A program made the translations under genes and the position numbers. The notes under the pieces are model-generated. The model was not told where the DNA came from and searched no databases. It was given only the letters and a program-made list of their open reading frames with translations. Positions 27,441 to 36,424 of a stretch of DNA of 64,000 nt are shown piece after piece (the first letter of the stretch is position 1; every line of letters begins with the position of its first letter). This stretch comes from JAJFUI01 sp039698035 (GTDB taxonomy: Bacteria; Planctomycetota; Planctomycetia; Pirellulales; Thermoguttaceae), in the NCBI GenBank assembly GCA_039698035.1, contig JBDKSW010000014.1:124001-188000 (forward strand), read 5' to 3'.

Positions 27441-28499
27441 TCAGCGGCCCTGCTGGGCCTTTTGCCGCCGGCTGGCTACGGACGCCAGCAGCGCCTTCTG
27501 CGGATTCGAGAACTTGGCAATCCCCTCCTCCATGAGCGTCTCTTCCAGTTTCCGCATGTCGACGAGCCGGTCGATCTCTTCGACAACCGCTGACGGCGGC
27601 AGCTGTTCGATCTGGCGGGCGAACGTCCGCCCGCTCTGGGCGACGGCATCGTTGGTCACAGGCGGATTCGTCTCGATATCGCTGCCGGCGAAGGCCTCGA
27701 CGTATTTCCACGGCGGATCGCTCGGTTTCTTGGTCCCCGTACTGGCGAACACGATTTCCTGTTGAAGACGCGTCGGGCGTTGCGCCCAAAACTCCTTGTT
27801 CTCAGCCCAGATCCGCTTGGCGTTCAGGATGCCAACCATGCCTTGTGCAGCCGGCGAAAGCTGGGGGACGACCTTTTCCGTGTACACGTCGAGCCGCGAA
27901 ACAAAGATGCTGTAGACACTCTTGAAGCCATCGAGGTTCGGCCGACGCTGGGCCCCGCGCCACACGGCCTCGCGTGCCAGCCGGTACTGCCGCGAACTGA
28001 ACACCAAAGTCACGTTGACCGTAACGCCCGCAGCCACGAGGTCTTCGAGCGCATCGAGTCCGGCCGGCGTGGCCGGCACCTTGATCATCCGGTTGCAGTG
28101 GCCCGCGGACCATTCACGTCCCAGTCGCACGTACTCCGCCACCCGACGCTCGTGCGGCATGTTGATTGCGGGGTCCTCAAGAAGCGGATCCAGCTCGAAG
28201 CTGACATAGCCGTCGTTGCCGCCGGTGCGTTCCCAGACCGGCAGAAACGCCCGCTGGGCATTGCGGACCAGGGCGTCGGTCATACGCCATGCGATGGCCG
28301 CATCATCCAAACCTTCGCGCATGTGGCGTTCGATTTCCGCGTCGAATCGGCCGGTGGCGATCAGGTCGGCCACGATGATCGGATTGGATGTTGCCCCGGA
28401 GGCGCCCATGGCCAAATTGGAAAGCACCAGGTCGGGATCGACCGAGTCGAGCCACAGCTTGGTTCCGGTAGACAACAACGAGTCAATGGCGTTTGGCAT
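27441..28499 (-). CDS. tal: Transaldolase-family protein
   Basis: The product is 352 residues from ATG 28499. Family motifs are clear: LWLDSVDPDLV near the start, GATSNPIIV near residue 36, the Schiff-base lysine in NRMIKVPATPAGL near residue 140, and FVSRLDVYTEKV near residue 205. It belongs to the longer class I transaldolase type of about 350 residues, ending with AGSDIETNPPVTNDA and a helical tail. It moves a dihydroxyacetone unit between sugar phosphates in the pentose phosphate pathway. It is convergent with the histidine kinase gene and has no pathway partner alongside. Confidence 0.9.
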   Translation of the reverse strand: MPNAIDSLLSTGTKLWLDSVDPDLVLSNLAMGASGATSNPIIVADLIATGRFDAEIERHMREGLDDAAIAWRMTDALVRNAQRAFLPVWERTGGNDGYVSFELDPLLEDPAINMPHERRVAEYVRLGREWSAGHCNRMIKVPATPAGLDALEDLVAAGVTVNVTLVFSSRQYRLAREAVWRGAQRRPNLDGFKSVYSIFVSRLDVYTEKVVPQLSPAAQGMVGILNAKRIWAENKEFWAQRPTRLQQEIVFASTGTKKPSDPPWKYVEAFAGSDIETNPPVTNDAVAQSGRTFARQIEQLPPSAVVEEIDRLVDMRKLEETLMEEGIAKFSNPQKALLASVASRRQKAQQGR

Positions 28500-28781
28500 G
28501 TCTGGAATCCGAGACGTTGATACTTGCGTAGGATTGCTCTCCGAGCAGGACGTTATTTTGGCCAGATTAGGCCTCGGAGGCAAGCCTGGTCGCCAGCAGA
28601 CGGCACTGAAGGCATGATGGCAAGAAGATCGACTAGGCAACCCTGGCGGTTTTTGTTGAATTTATCGAATATTCCTGTTGTAGCGACGGCAGCCGGCCGA
28701 TTTTCCTGTTGTGTGATATTTTCGACAGCCCGAACCATTGCGCGTCACGCTGGTGGCCGCTTGGGTAAGGAGGATAGTCTG

Positions 28782-30152
28782 GTGAAAACGGCACGGACCT
28801 GCACGCTCATAGGCATACTCGCCGTTGCGGTCTTCGCTGCCAGCCCAACGGTGGCCGGCGCGCAAGGAACCCCGCAATTGCTTCCTGGGCAAGAATCCAT
28901 TCCCACGCCCACGGCGCAGTCGGCGCCCGTGCAGCCGGTGGCCGACGGCAACGGCACGGCGTCTGGGTCGGCGTCGAACAATGTGGCGTTCGACAATGGT
29001 CTTTGGGACGGCGCTTCGATTGGCGAGGGGTGCTCGCTTTGCGGCGGCGGCAGCTGCAATCCGCCGGACTGGTACACCGAACAAGGCGTGCGTTTCTTCG
29101 GACGCAGCAAACCGCGTCACATGGCGTTGGGTTACCTGGAGACGGTCATCGGCTCGACCGACGAGGGCATCTCGGAGAAGTTCAGCGATCGCAGCGCGGC
29201 TCCCAACATGTCGGTGGCGTATGAAATGACCTTGGGCCATTACTTTGCCCGCGACACACTGAATCGCGATCATTTTGTCGAGTTCTCGTTCTGGGGCCTG
29301 AACAGGTTCCGCGACGTGGCATCGGTCACCTCGACTCAACGATTGACGCAATCGTCCGGCGACAACACGATAACGGCCGGCAACCTATACAGCCCCTACG
29401 CCGTGTTCAAAACCTCGTCCTTGTTGGGCGGGACGCTGGCACTGACCGGAACGTTGGTTCCCGGTTTTGACGAGGTCGAAAAATACACGACCTACTACTC
29501 GTCCTACACGAACAATTTCGAGATCAATGGGCGAATTGTGCCCCGCGGCGAGGACGATCAGGTTGTGCTGCATCCCGACGGCAAGTGGCGGCGCGAGTGC
29601 CGACCAGGCCGATACATTTCGTACCTGTACGGCTTGCGGTTCATGAAGATCGACGAGACGTTCCGCTTTCACGGCCTGGGGCTGACCGAAACACACGATT
29701 CAAGCGGCACGCTGATCGACAGCGTTGTCAATTCGGGCGAGTACGACGTTTGCACCCACAACAACCTGCTGGGCCTGCAAATCGGGGCCGACATGATGTT
29801 CCGCGAATGTCGTTGGAGCTGGGGCTTGCGAGCCAAGGTCGGACCTTACGTCAACTTCGCCGACCAGGTCAGCAACGTGGCCGCCGGCGTCGACGGCGAG
29901 ACGCCCGACTTCAGCCAGCATTTATCCAGCGCTCGGCACGTCGCGGCCTTGATCGGCGAAGTCGGTTTGACCGCGACTTACAAGTTTCGGCCAAACTTGG
30001 TCGGCCGCGCTTCGTACGACATGATGTGGGTCACCGGGCTGGCCCTCGCGCCCGAGCAACTTCAATTTGCAGTCAGTCCGGTCAATCAGATCAACACGAA
30101 CGGCACGGCCGTCATGCACGGCCCCTCGCTGGGACTCGAATGGCTCTGGTAA
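28782..30152 (+). CDS. BBP7-like outer-membrane beta-barrel protein
   Basis: The product is 456 residues. GTG 28782 is fixed by TAAGGAGG at 28766-28773; the frame stays open further upstream but without ribosome sites. A signal peptide at about 1-29 ends VAGAQ. A Gly/Cys-rich stretch (GEGCSLCGGGSCNPPDW) follows near residue 85. The rest alternates aromatic and small residues in barrel-like strands, with YLYGLRFMKIDETFRF near residue 290 and a terminal strand ending SLGLEWLW, an aromatic C-terminus typical of barrels. This fits the planctomycete BBP7-type group. It probably sits in the outer membrane; role unknown. Confidence 0.75.
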   Translation: MKTARTCTLIGILAVAVFAASPTVAGAQGTPQLLPGQESIPTPTAQSAPVQPVADGNGTASGSASNNVAFDNGLWDGASIGEGCSLCGGGSCNPPDWYTEQGVRFFGRSKPRHMALGYLETVIGSTDEGISEKFSDRSAAPNMSVAYEMTLGHYFARDTLNRDHFVEFSFWGLNRFRDVASVTSTQRLTQSSGDNTITAGNLYSPYAVFKTSSLLGGTLALTGTLVPGFDEVEKYTTYYSSYTNNFEINGRIVPRGEDDQVVLHPDGKWRRECRPGRYISYLYGLRFMKIDETFRFHGLGLTETHDSSGTLIDSVVNSGEYDVCTHNNLLGLQIGADMMFRECRWSWGLRAKVGPYVNFADQVSNVAAGVDGETPDFSQHLSSARHVAALIGEVGLTATYKFRPNLVGRASYDMMWVTGLALAPEQLQFAVSPVNQINTNGTAVMHGPSLGLEWLW

Positions 30153-30465
30153 GTCGCACGACGTGGCGATGTCAGTCGCATGCCGCAGGTCTCAACGGGC
30201 AATGCGAGGTCTTTTTTCGCCCACCGAGCCCTCGCGATGCCAACGGCGCATCGTAACACGTTGCAAAACAACAACTTAATGTCGCGCCTGCCGTTTTTTC
30301 TCAGCCAGTTCCCAATGCCGCGAGGCGTTAAAATCGGTAAGACAGGCTGGAAATTCCGGTGTATTTTCCTTGCTTTTTTTGGCGGTTGTCACTACCATAA
30401 TGTTCGGAACAGTGGTGGGCGCTCTCTCTTCTGGCGTCATTCACCGAGAAAAAAGAGGCACTGTG
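30153..30465. other. Intergenic stretch with AT-rich patches, no gene seen
   Basis: This 313-base region precedes the PEP-CTERM gene. Poly-T patches occur near 30210, 30293 and 30373. A CATAAT box near 30397 could be a -10, but no hexamer at a 16-18 base distance fits a -35. Nothing else is recognised. Confidence 0.45.
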
Positions 30466-31254
30466 ATGGTATCCAATAACCTGCGGTCGCGTTGCGCCCG
30501 TACGGCGTGCGTCTGGCGAGCGTGCGCGTGCGCGTGCGTCTGCGTGTTTCTTTGGGCCGGTGTCGCGGCCTTTGCCGAGCCAATTGCTTGCTATGACTCC
30601 TGGCAATGGAACGGCGCGAGAAGGACCTACTCGCCCGTGACGGCCAGCTCGGCGAGTTCGGTCACGTCCTCGTCTTTGCTATCCTCGTCAACCGTTGCGA
30701 GGAGCACCGCCACGGCCAGCTCGACGGGCACGGCAAGCCTGTCAGGCGTTGTCTACTGGGATGAAAACGGCAGTTTGTCGCGCGACGCCACGGATTGGGG
30801 CGTCTATCAAGCACACCTCCAGTTAACAGTTTCCGGCAGCGACACGACGTACGACGTCTACACGACCAGTGACGGCTCGTACTCGTTCGAGAACTTGCCG
30901 ACAGGCGTTTACACGATCACGCTGCTGACGGTATGCCCGGACCCTGGCGTCACGAGCGTAGGCACGTTGACCAATGGCGACGAAGTCCTTCCGGCGTCCG
31001 AATCAGGCACGGTCTCGAGCTCCAGCGTCATCAGTGACATCACCCTCGGCGAAGGATACGTTGGCACGGACTACGACTTCGGACAGTTGAGCTATCCGAC
31101 CGAGTTGATCTCGAAGCGGCTGCTGTTGAACACACAGCCCGGCATCCGTCACACGACCCCGACGCCAGAGCCCGGAACGCTCACCATCGCTTGCATGATG
31201 GGCCTTGCGTTTATTGGCCTTCGGCGGCGACTGTGGTCGAAACCGCAAGCCTGA
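30466..31254 (+). CDS. PEP-CTERM protein with an SdrD_B-like domain
   Basis: The product is 262 residues from ATG 30466; the codon before it is GTG, also usable. The N-terminus is a Cys/Ala-rich hydrophobic signal (WRACACACVCVFLWAGV) built from repeated GCGTGC-type codons. A Ser/Thr-rich linker at about 48-90 is followed by a beta domain resembling SD-repeat (SdrD_B) or carboxypeptidase-like folds: GVVYWDENGSLS, then SYSFENLPTGVYTITL. The C-terminus is a PEP-CTERM sorting signal: PEPGTLTIACMMGLAF followed by RRR. Proteins of this kind are exported and processed by exosortase. No exosortase gene is in the window. Confidence 0.82.
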   Translation: MVSNNLRSRCARTACVWRACACACVCVFLWAGVAAFAEPIACYDSWQWNGARRTYSPVTASSASSVTSSSLLSSSTVARSTATASSTGTASLSGVVYWDENGSLSRDATDWGVYQAHLQLTVSGSDTTYDVYTTSDGSYSFENLPTGVYTITLLTVCPDPGVTSVGTLTNGDEVLPASESGTVSSSSVISDITLGEGYVGTDYDFGQLSYPTELISKRLLLNTQPGIRHTTPTPEPGTLTIACMMGLAFIGLRRRLWSKPQA

Positions 31255-31258
31255 CCGT

Positions 31259-31738
31259 TCATTCGTCGCAACGACTTACACTGGACGCGGCAATCGCCGG
31301 TCGCCCGTCCAAGACCTTCGCAATACACCGGGCCGCTTCGCCGCGGCGGATGGCCGACTCGAACGCCGGCAGGTCGTCATAGATCGCATGGCTTAGGAAT
31401 TGGACCGTCCAATTGATCCGCAGGGGGCTGATGGTCAACACGGCCGCTCCGTGCTGGCGTGCCTCCCACATCTCAATCGCGGTGCCCATCGACGCCTCGG
31501 GCACGAATGCCACCAGGACATCAATCTCGCGGCACATCCGGTTGTGCTTAAAAAAGACACGCCGGCCAAGGGCCTCGTCATAGTCGAGCGATTCGGCATG
31601 TTCCGCCCGCGGGTCATACACGTCGGCCCCGGGAAAGTGCTCATGGATCAGAGACGCGATCTGTCGGCGATACTCCTGTTCATGGACCTTCGCTTCGACG
31701 TGCGAGCCTTGCATGATGCCGGCCAGGAAGAAACGCAT
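31259..31738 (-). CDS. Nucleoside 2-deoxyribosyltransferase-like protein
   Basis: The product is 159 residues from ATG 31738, where family text begins (MRFFLAGIMQGSH). The fold signature is present: FLAGIMQGS at the start, GADVYDPRAEH near residue 38, and EIDVLVAFVPEASMGTAIEMWEAR near residue 75-100, whose Glu in TAIEMWE is the candidate nucleophile. Such enzymes cleave or exchange nucleobases on deoxynucleosides, and relatives act in nucleotide salvage or signalling. Substrate unknown. It converges on the PEP-CTERM gene with four bases between the stops. Confidence 0.72.
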   Translation of the reverse strand: MRFFLAGIMQGSHVEAKVHEQEYRRQIASLIHEHFPGADVYDPRAEHAESLDYDEALGRRVFFKHNRMCREIDVLVAFVPEASMGTAIEMWEARQHGAAVLTISPLRINWTVQFLSHAIYDDLPAFESAIRRGEAARCIAKVLDGRPAIAASSVSRCDE

Positions 31739-31895
31739 GATGCACCGCGCTGTTGCCGTGGCCGCCTCAGCTCCAAGCCGAAGGGCTCGCCTCGCCGACT
31801 GTCCCGAGCAAAGATACCCATTCTCCGATGAACCAGTCCGCTGCACAAGGGCGTGTGCCGGCGCCCGGCGGCCTCACTTCATCCCGCAGCGATCG

Positions 31896-33233
31896 TCAGT
31901 TGGCATCCCCGCCCACCAGCTTCTGCTCGACCTGATCGGCTTGCCATGCGATCGCCGACAGCACGCGGCTGACATCCAATGGCGTGAGCGTCTCGGCCAA
32001 CTGGTTTGTCTGCAGGACGACCATCTCGGCCTCGCCGACTTTTCGGATGGCGAACGCGCCGTGCAACGTGCCCGTGTTGAAACGCAGCAAATCGGCGGCG
32101 TTCTTCTCCTGGTAGGGACCACAGACGGACCAGTAGTTCACCGTCGCATGGCCGGCGCTGTCCGCTTGGCCCAACTCGACGTTGACCACCTGTTTCCGCA
32201 ATGCGCCCACCGGCACCGTGATCTGCATTGAGGCGGCCGCTCCAGCAATGGCATAGCCGGCCGCCGCGGCCACGGCCCTGACGACCGCCGCCGGATCGCC
32301 CGACGCCGGGGCGAGGCCCGCGAAGTCGGGGCCAAGGGAAACGCCGGCCGCCGCGGTTCCCGAGGGCGTGGTGCGTTGCGTGGCCGGCCCCATCGCCTGC
32401 TGGATCATGCCGGGCATCATCATGCCGAAACCGGCGCCGAGCCCCATGCCCATGGCGCCGCTGGCCACGCCGCCGCCGCCTTGCTCGGCCAGCTTCGTCA
32501 TGCTGCTAGCCGCTTGGAACTTCATGAAGGCATTCAGGTCGCCGACGGCGCCCATCGCGCTGCGGGCGTCAATCGCCTTCTGCACTTCCTCGGGCGGCGT
32601 GATGGCGTTGATGAAAAAATCCACCAACTCGAGACCGTACTTCGAGAACTCCTCGGCCACTTTGGCCCGAGTGCCGGAAGCCACCTCGTCGTACTTGGAC
32701 GGCAGGTCCAAGAGACTGATTTTCAACGTGCCTAGCAGATCGGCCAACCGCGCGAGAATCAGATCGCGCAGATAGGAGCTGACCGCCTCGGTCGTGTATC
32801 GGTTTTGCGTGCCGACCAGCGTGTTGAGCAACAGCGGCGAATCGGCGACGCGGAACGAGTACTTGCCGAAGCTGCGGAGCCGAACCATGCCGAATTCGGA
32901 GTCCCTGAAGACGATCGGTTGCAGAGTGCCCCACTTCTGATCGATGAACGTTTGCTTGCCGATAAAATAGACCGACGCCTGGAACGGAGACTTTTCCCAC
33001 GGAATGGTCAGCAGCCGCGTCAAGATTGGGACGTTGGCCGTCGTCAGCGTGTGCCGCCCCGGTCCGAATCGGTCGAGCGCCTTTCCGTCGCGGAGGAAGA
33101 CCGCCTCTTGGTTCTCTTGGACAATCAGCTGCGCCCCGAGCTTGACGTCGGTCGAGCCTTCCGGTGGAACTCGCTGAACGATCGACTGGTTCGTGTCATC
33201 GAAGAACTGAATGACCTCTAAACGGATCGCCAT
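31896..33233 (-). CDS. SPFH-domain protein with YbjN-like C-terminal domain
   Basis: The product is 445 residues, preceded by AGGAG on its strand. The first 210 residues are an SPFH/band-7 domain of the YdjI type: LIVQENQEAVFLRDGKALDRFGPG near residue 37, then a beta/helix body ending with YGLELVDFFINAITPPEEV. A Gly/Met-rich linker follows at about 255-285. YdjI-type proteins usually end in a zinc ribbon. This one instead has about 120 residues (LLRFNTGTLHGAFAI, VVLQTNQLAETL, IAWQADQVEQKL) resembling YbjN or type III chaperone-like folds. The downstream gene on the same strand is independent; the upstream helical gene is probably a partner. Confidence 0.78.
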   Translation of the reverse strand: MAIRLEVIQFFDDTNQSIVQRVPPEGSTDVKLGAQLIVQENQEAVFLRDGKALDRFGPGRHTLTTANVPILTRLLTIPWEKSPFQASVYFIGKQTFIDQKWGTLQPIVFRDSEFGMVRLRSFGKYSFRVADSPLLLNTLVGTQNRYTTEAVSSYLRDLILARLADLLGTLKISLLDLPSKYDEVASGTRAKVAEEFSKYGLELVDFFINAITPPEEVQKAIDARSAMGAVGDLNAFMKFQAASSMTKLAEQGGGGVASGAMGMGLGAGFGMMMPGMIQQAMGPATQRTTPSGTAAAGVSLGPDFAGLAPASGDPAAVVRAVAAAAGYAIAGAAASMQITVPVGALRKQVVNVELGQADSAGHATVNYWSVCGPYQEKNAADLLRFNTGTLHGAFAIRKVGEAEMVVLQTNQLAETLTPLDVSRVLSAIAWQADQVEQKLVGGDAN

Positions 33234-33346
33234 GAAAAAGCTCCTTGTGGTGCTCTAGCTGTTTTGGTCACTCCGCACATGTCGCGGCCCTTTGCACGGG
33301 GGCTCGGCGGCGAGGGCGGCAAGCCGGCGAAATCGGCAATCGTTCG

Positions 33347-33856
33347 CTACTTGACTCCCTTGAGCATGTCCTCACGATCGTCCCAAGCGCGCTCGATTTC
33401 GTCCATCTTGGCAAGCAGGTCGGAAACGCACGCCGACGGCTCGTTGCATTTGCCAGGCAGTTGCTCGATGGCTTGCGTCAACGCCTCGACGCGCTCGTCA
33501 AGTCCCTGGTCGTGCTGGTAAATTCGGTCCAATAACGGAACGTCGATCCGGACCAGATCGAAGAAACCCGTGTAGCCTTGCATGGCCCCGGCGATGCGGC
33601 CCAGAAGCCGATCGAGCCGCGCACGAACGCGATCGAGTTGCGGCAGCGCGTCCAGCGCGCCGGCGTCCGCCAGTTGGCGTCCCAGCTCGTCAATCGCCCG
33701 CTTCGAGCGTTGCAGGCGGTCGGCGATCCAGTTGCGATGCAGCTCGTCGCTTTCGCGCCGAGCGTCTCGGTCCAAGTAGCCTCGGAAGCCGGGCAACCGC
33801 CGCATCAAATTCTCTAGGTACGGTCGCGGGCCGAGATGGTTTTCTGGCGTTGGCAT
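33347..33856 (-). CDS. Helical hypothetical protein upstream of the SPFH gene
   Basis: The product is 169 residues from ATG 33856, preceded by a G-rich ribosome site. It is almost wholly alpha-helical with regular leucines and many Arg/Asp/Glu residues (LGRQLADAGALDALPQLDR). No signal peptide or membrane segment is seen. Two cysteines occur in one spot (GKCNEPSACVSD, about residue 135-145). It is 113 bases upstream of the SPFH gene on the same strand, so the two may be cotranscribed and act together at the membrane. Family not recognised. Confidence 0.65.
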   Translation of the reverse strand: MPTPENHLGPRPYLENLMRRLPGFRGYLDRDARRESDELHRNWIADRLQRSKRAIDELGRQLADAGALDALPQLDRVRARLDRLLGRIAGAMQGYTGFFDLVRIDVPLLDRIYQHDQGLDERVEALTQAIEQLPGKCNEPSACVSDLLAKMDEIERAWDDREDMLKGVK

Positions 33857-34093
33857 CGATCGTCCCCCCCTTGGGCTTGCCAAGAATCACTGTACCAATG
33901 CCCCCATATGATAGCGGGGGCCTCGGGCAACGCCTAGTGGGCGACGCCGTGGCGGACAATCGCAACACTGGCCCGTCCGGCCCTCTCGCCGGGCGTTGGG
34001 GGGCCGAGTAAGATGGGAAGCGTGACGAAGATCATGGGAGGACCGCCCCGATGCGGCCCTCGTCGCCCAACGCACGATTTGGAGCCTTTGAAC

Positions 34094-36343
34094 ATGAAAA
34101 TGGCGATCGCCACCCTCCTCGCAGCCACCGCCGTCCTCGCCTTCAGTGCAACCGGCCGTTGCGAAGAACACGTCTCCCCAACCCCCAACTCGAACCTGAG
34201 CTACATCGATCCGACGATCGGCGGCGTGGGCATCCTTCTGGAGCCAATTCGCTCCACGGTCCATCTGCCGAACAGCATGCTCCGATCCTACCCGATGAAA
34301 AGGGACCAGTTGGACGATCAGGTTCAATTCTTCCCGCTCACGGTCGCCTCGCACCGAATCGCCTGGGTATTCGCCTTTCTGCCGGTCAGCGGCCCTCTAA
34401 GCAACGACCTCTGGGGCAAGCGGGCAACCATCGGGCACGAAGCAACGGCCCCATACTGCTATCACGCTTCCTTCGAGGATTCGGACGACGCGGTTTCCTT
34501 TGCGCCCACCGCACGATGCGGCTACTTTCAAATGGACTTCAGCGGGAAAACCGATCACTACTTGCGGTTCGGGCTGCTGAATCAGGCCGGCACGATCGAG
34601 GTGCAACGCCCGCGGGTCATCACGGGTGTCGAGCAGTTTCAAGGGATGCACGCCTATTTCTACGGCGAAACGGACACCGACATCACGGACGTTCGATATC
34701 AGAACGCCGACAAGAGGCAGCTTCTCGCCAAAGTGGGCGACAACGCCGCTCGGGTCGGCTTCCGATACGGGATCTCGTTCATCAGCATCGAGCAGGCCAA
34801 GAAGAATCTCGAAAAGGAGATTTCGGCTTGGGATTTCGACGCCGTGAAGAGCAACGCCCGGCGGACGTGGGAAAAAACGCTGTCGCAGATCCGCGTCCAG
34901 GGCGGCACGCCGGCGCAAAATCGCGTTTTCTGGACCGCCCTCTATCGGTGCTACGAACGCATGGTAGACATGAACGAGTACGGCCAGTACTACAGCGCTT
35001 ACGATCACAAGGTGCACCGGTCCGACAAGCCGTTCTACGTGGACAACTGGCTCTGGGACACGTTCCGCGGGCTCGAACCGCTCCAAATGATTCTGAATCC
35101 CGAGATGGAGATGGCCAAGATCCGCTCGTACATCACGATGTACGAGCAAAGCGGCTGGATGCCGTCGTTCGCGGTCGTTTTTGGCGATTGGCCCGCCATG
35201 ACCGGCAACAACGCGGCCATCTGGATGAGCGACGCCTGGTTCAAGGGCCTCCGCGATTTCGACTTCCACAAGGCCTATGAGGGCGCCAAGAAGAACTCGT
35301 TGGAGGCGACGTTGCTGCCCTGGGCCAACGGACCGGCGACCTCGCTGGACAAATTTTACAACGAGCACGGCTACATTCCTGGACTGCGGCTTGGCGAAAA
35401 AGAGACCGTGCCCAAGGTGGACCCCAATTGGGAAAAGCGGCAATGCGTTTCCGTCACGCTCGACAACAGCTACAGCGACTGGTGCATCGCTCAGCTCGCC
35501 GCTTTTGACAAGAACGAGGCCGACCACAAACGGTTCATGCAGCGCGCCAACAACTACAAGAACGTCTTTCGGACCGAAAAGGGCTTCATGTGGCCTAAGG
35601 ACGCCGAGGGCCGGTGGATCGAACCCTACGACCCCAAGCTGTGCGGCCGCGAATACTGCACCGAGAACAACGCCTACACCTACAACTGGGACGTGATCCA
35701 TGATCTCCAGGGGCTCTTCAAGCTGATGGGCGGCCGAGCGAAGGCCGAAGCCAAGCTCGACCAGCTCTTCCGCGAGGACATCGGCATTCCCAAGTACCGA
35801 TTCTGGACCACCTTGCCAGATTCCTCCGGCATGGTCGGCCAGTTTGCCATGGGCAACGAGCCGAGCTTCCACATCCCGTACTTGTACGACTACCTGGGCG
35901 CCCCGTGGAAAACACAAAAGCGGGTTCGGATGCTCCTGGAAACCTGGTTCACCGACAATCTGTTCGGCATGCCGGGCGACGAGGATGGCGGCGGCATGTC
36001 GGCCTTCGTCGTCTTCTCGATGATGGGCTTCTTCCCCACGACGCCGGGGATCCCGGTCTACGCGATCGGCAGCCCCGTGTTCGACGAAGTCAGCATCAAC
36101 CTGTCGAACGGCAAAACGTTCACGGTCAAGACGATCAACAATTCGGCCGCGAACAAATACATCCAGAGCGCCACGCTGAATGGCCGCCCGTTGGAAAAAC
36201 CGTGGTTCACGCACGCCGACCTGCTTGGCGGCGGCACGCTGCAATTCATCATGGGAGACCGTCCGAACAAGCAGTGGGGGAGCCGCGAATCGGACGCTCC
36301 GCCGTCGGCGATGGATTACCGGCCCGACGCGGCGCGAGAGTGA
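34094..36343 (+). CDS. GH92-family alpha-mannosidase, secreted
   Basis: The product is 749 residues from ATG 34094, where a signal peptide begins (about 1-22, ending GRCEE). Family landmarks: YIDPTIGGVG near the mature start; CTENNAYTYNWDVIHDLQGL near residue 520, where the family's acid Glu lies; GNEPSFHIPYLYDYLG near residue 588; and GMPGDEDGGGMSAFVVFSMMG near residue 630, with the candidate base Asp. GH92 enzymes are calcium-dependent exo-mannosidases removing alpha-linked mannose from glycans. It is exported, so it probably digests environmental glycoproteins. Mannose-6-phosphate isomerase is encoded 1.9 kb downstream. Confidence 0.9.
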   Translation: MKMAIATLLAATAVLAFSATGRCEEHVSPTPNSNLSYIDPTIGGVGILLEPIRSTVHLPNSMLRSYPMKRDQLDDQVQFFPLTVASHRIAWVFAFLPVSGPLSNDLWGKRATIGHEATAPYCYHASFEDSDDAVSFAPTARCGYFQMDFSGKTDHYLRFGLLNQAGTIEVQRPRVITGVEQFQGMHAYFYGETDTDITDVRYQNADKRQLLAKVGDNAARVGFRYGISFISIEQAKKNLEKEISAWDFDAVKSNARRTWEKTLSQIRVQGGTPAQNRVFWTALYRCYERMVDMNEYGQYYSAYDHKVHRSDKPFYVDNWLWDTFRGLEPLQMILNPEMEMAKIRSYITMYEQSGWMPSFAVVFGDWPAMTGNNAAIWMSDAWFKGLRDFDFHKAYEGAKKNSLEATLLPWANGPATSLDKFYNEHGYIPGLRLGEKETVPKVDPNWEKRQCVSVTLDNSYSDWCIAQLAAFDKNEADHKRFMQRANNYKNVFRTEKGFMWPKDAEGRWIEPYDPKLCGREYCTENNAYTYNWDVIHDLQGLFKLMGGRAKAEAKLDQLFREDIGIPKYRFWTTLPDSSGMVGQFAMGNEPSFHIPYLYDYLGAPWKTQKRVRMLLETWFTDNLFGMPGDEDGGGMSAFVVFSMMGFFPTTPGIPVYAIGSPVFDEVSINLSNGKTFTVKTINNSAANKYIQSATLNGRPLEKPWFTHADLLGGGTLQFIMGDRPNKQWGSRESDAPPSAMDYRPDAARE

Positions 36344-36424
36344 CCGTGGCGCGGCGGCTCCCTGAACGCTCCCTTTCGCGTTCGTCGACTTTTTGGTAAA
36401 AGACTTGGCCAGGAGGTGCCTGTT

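Noticed and set aside
27783..27800. AAAACT followed by TTG, resembling the shared promoter motif
   Set aside because: The gap is two bases rather than four, no -10 follows at 17 bases, and it lies inside the transaldolase gene.
30370..30465. N-terminal extension of the PEP-CTERM protein by 32 residues
   Set aside because: It would put a second hydrophobic stretch ahead of the signal peptide and crosses the AT-rich promoter-like region.
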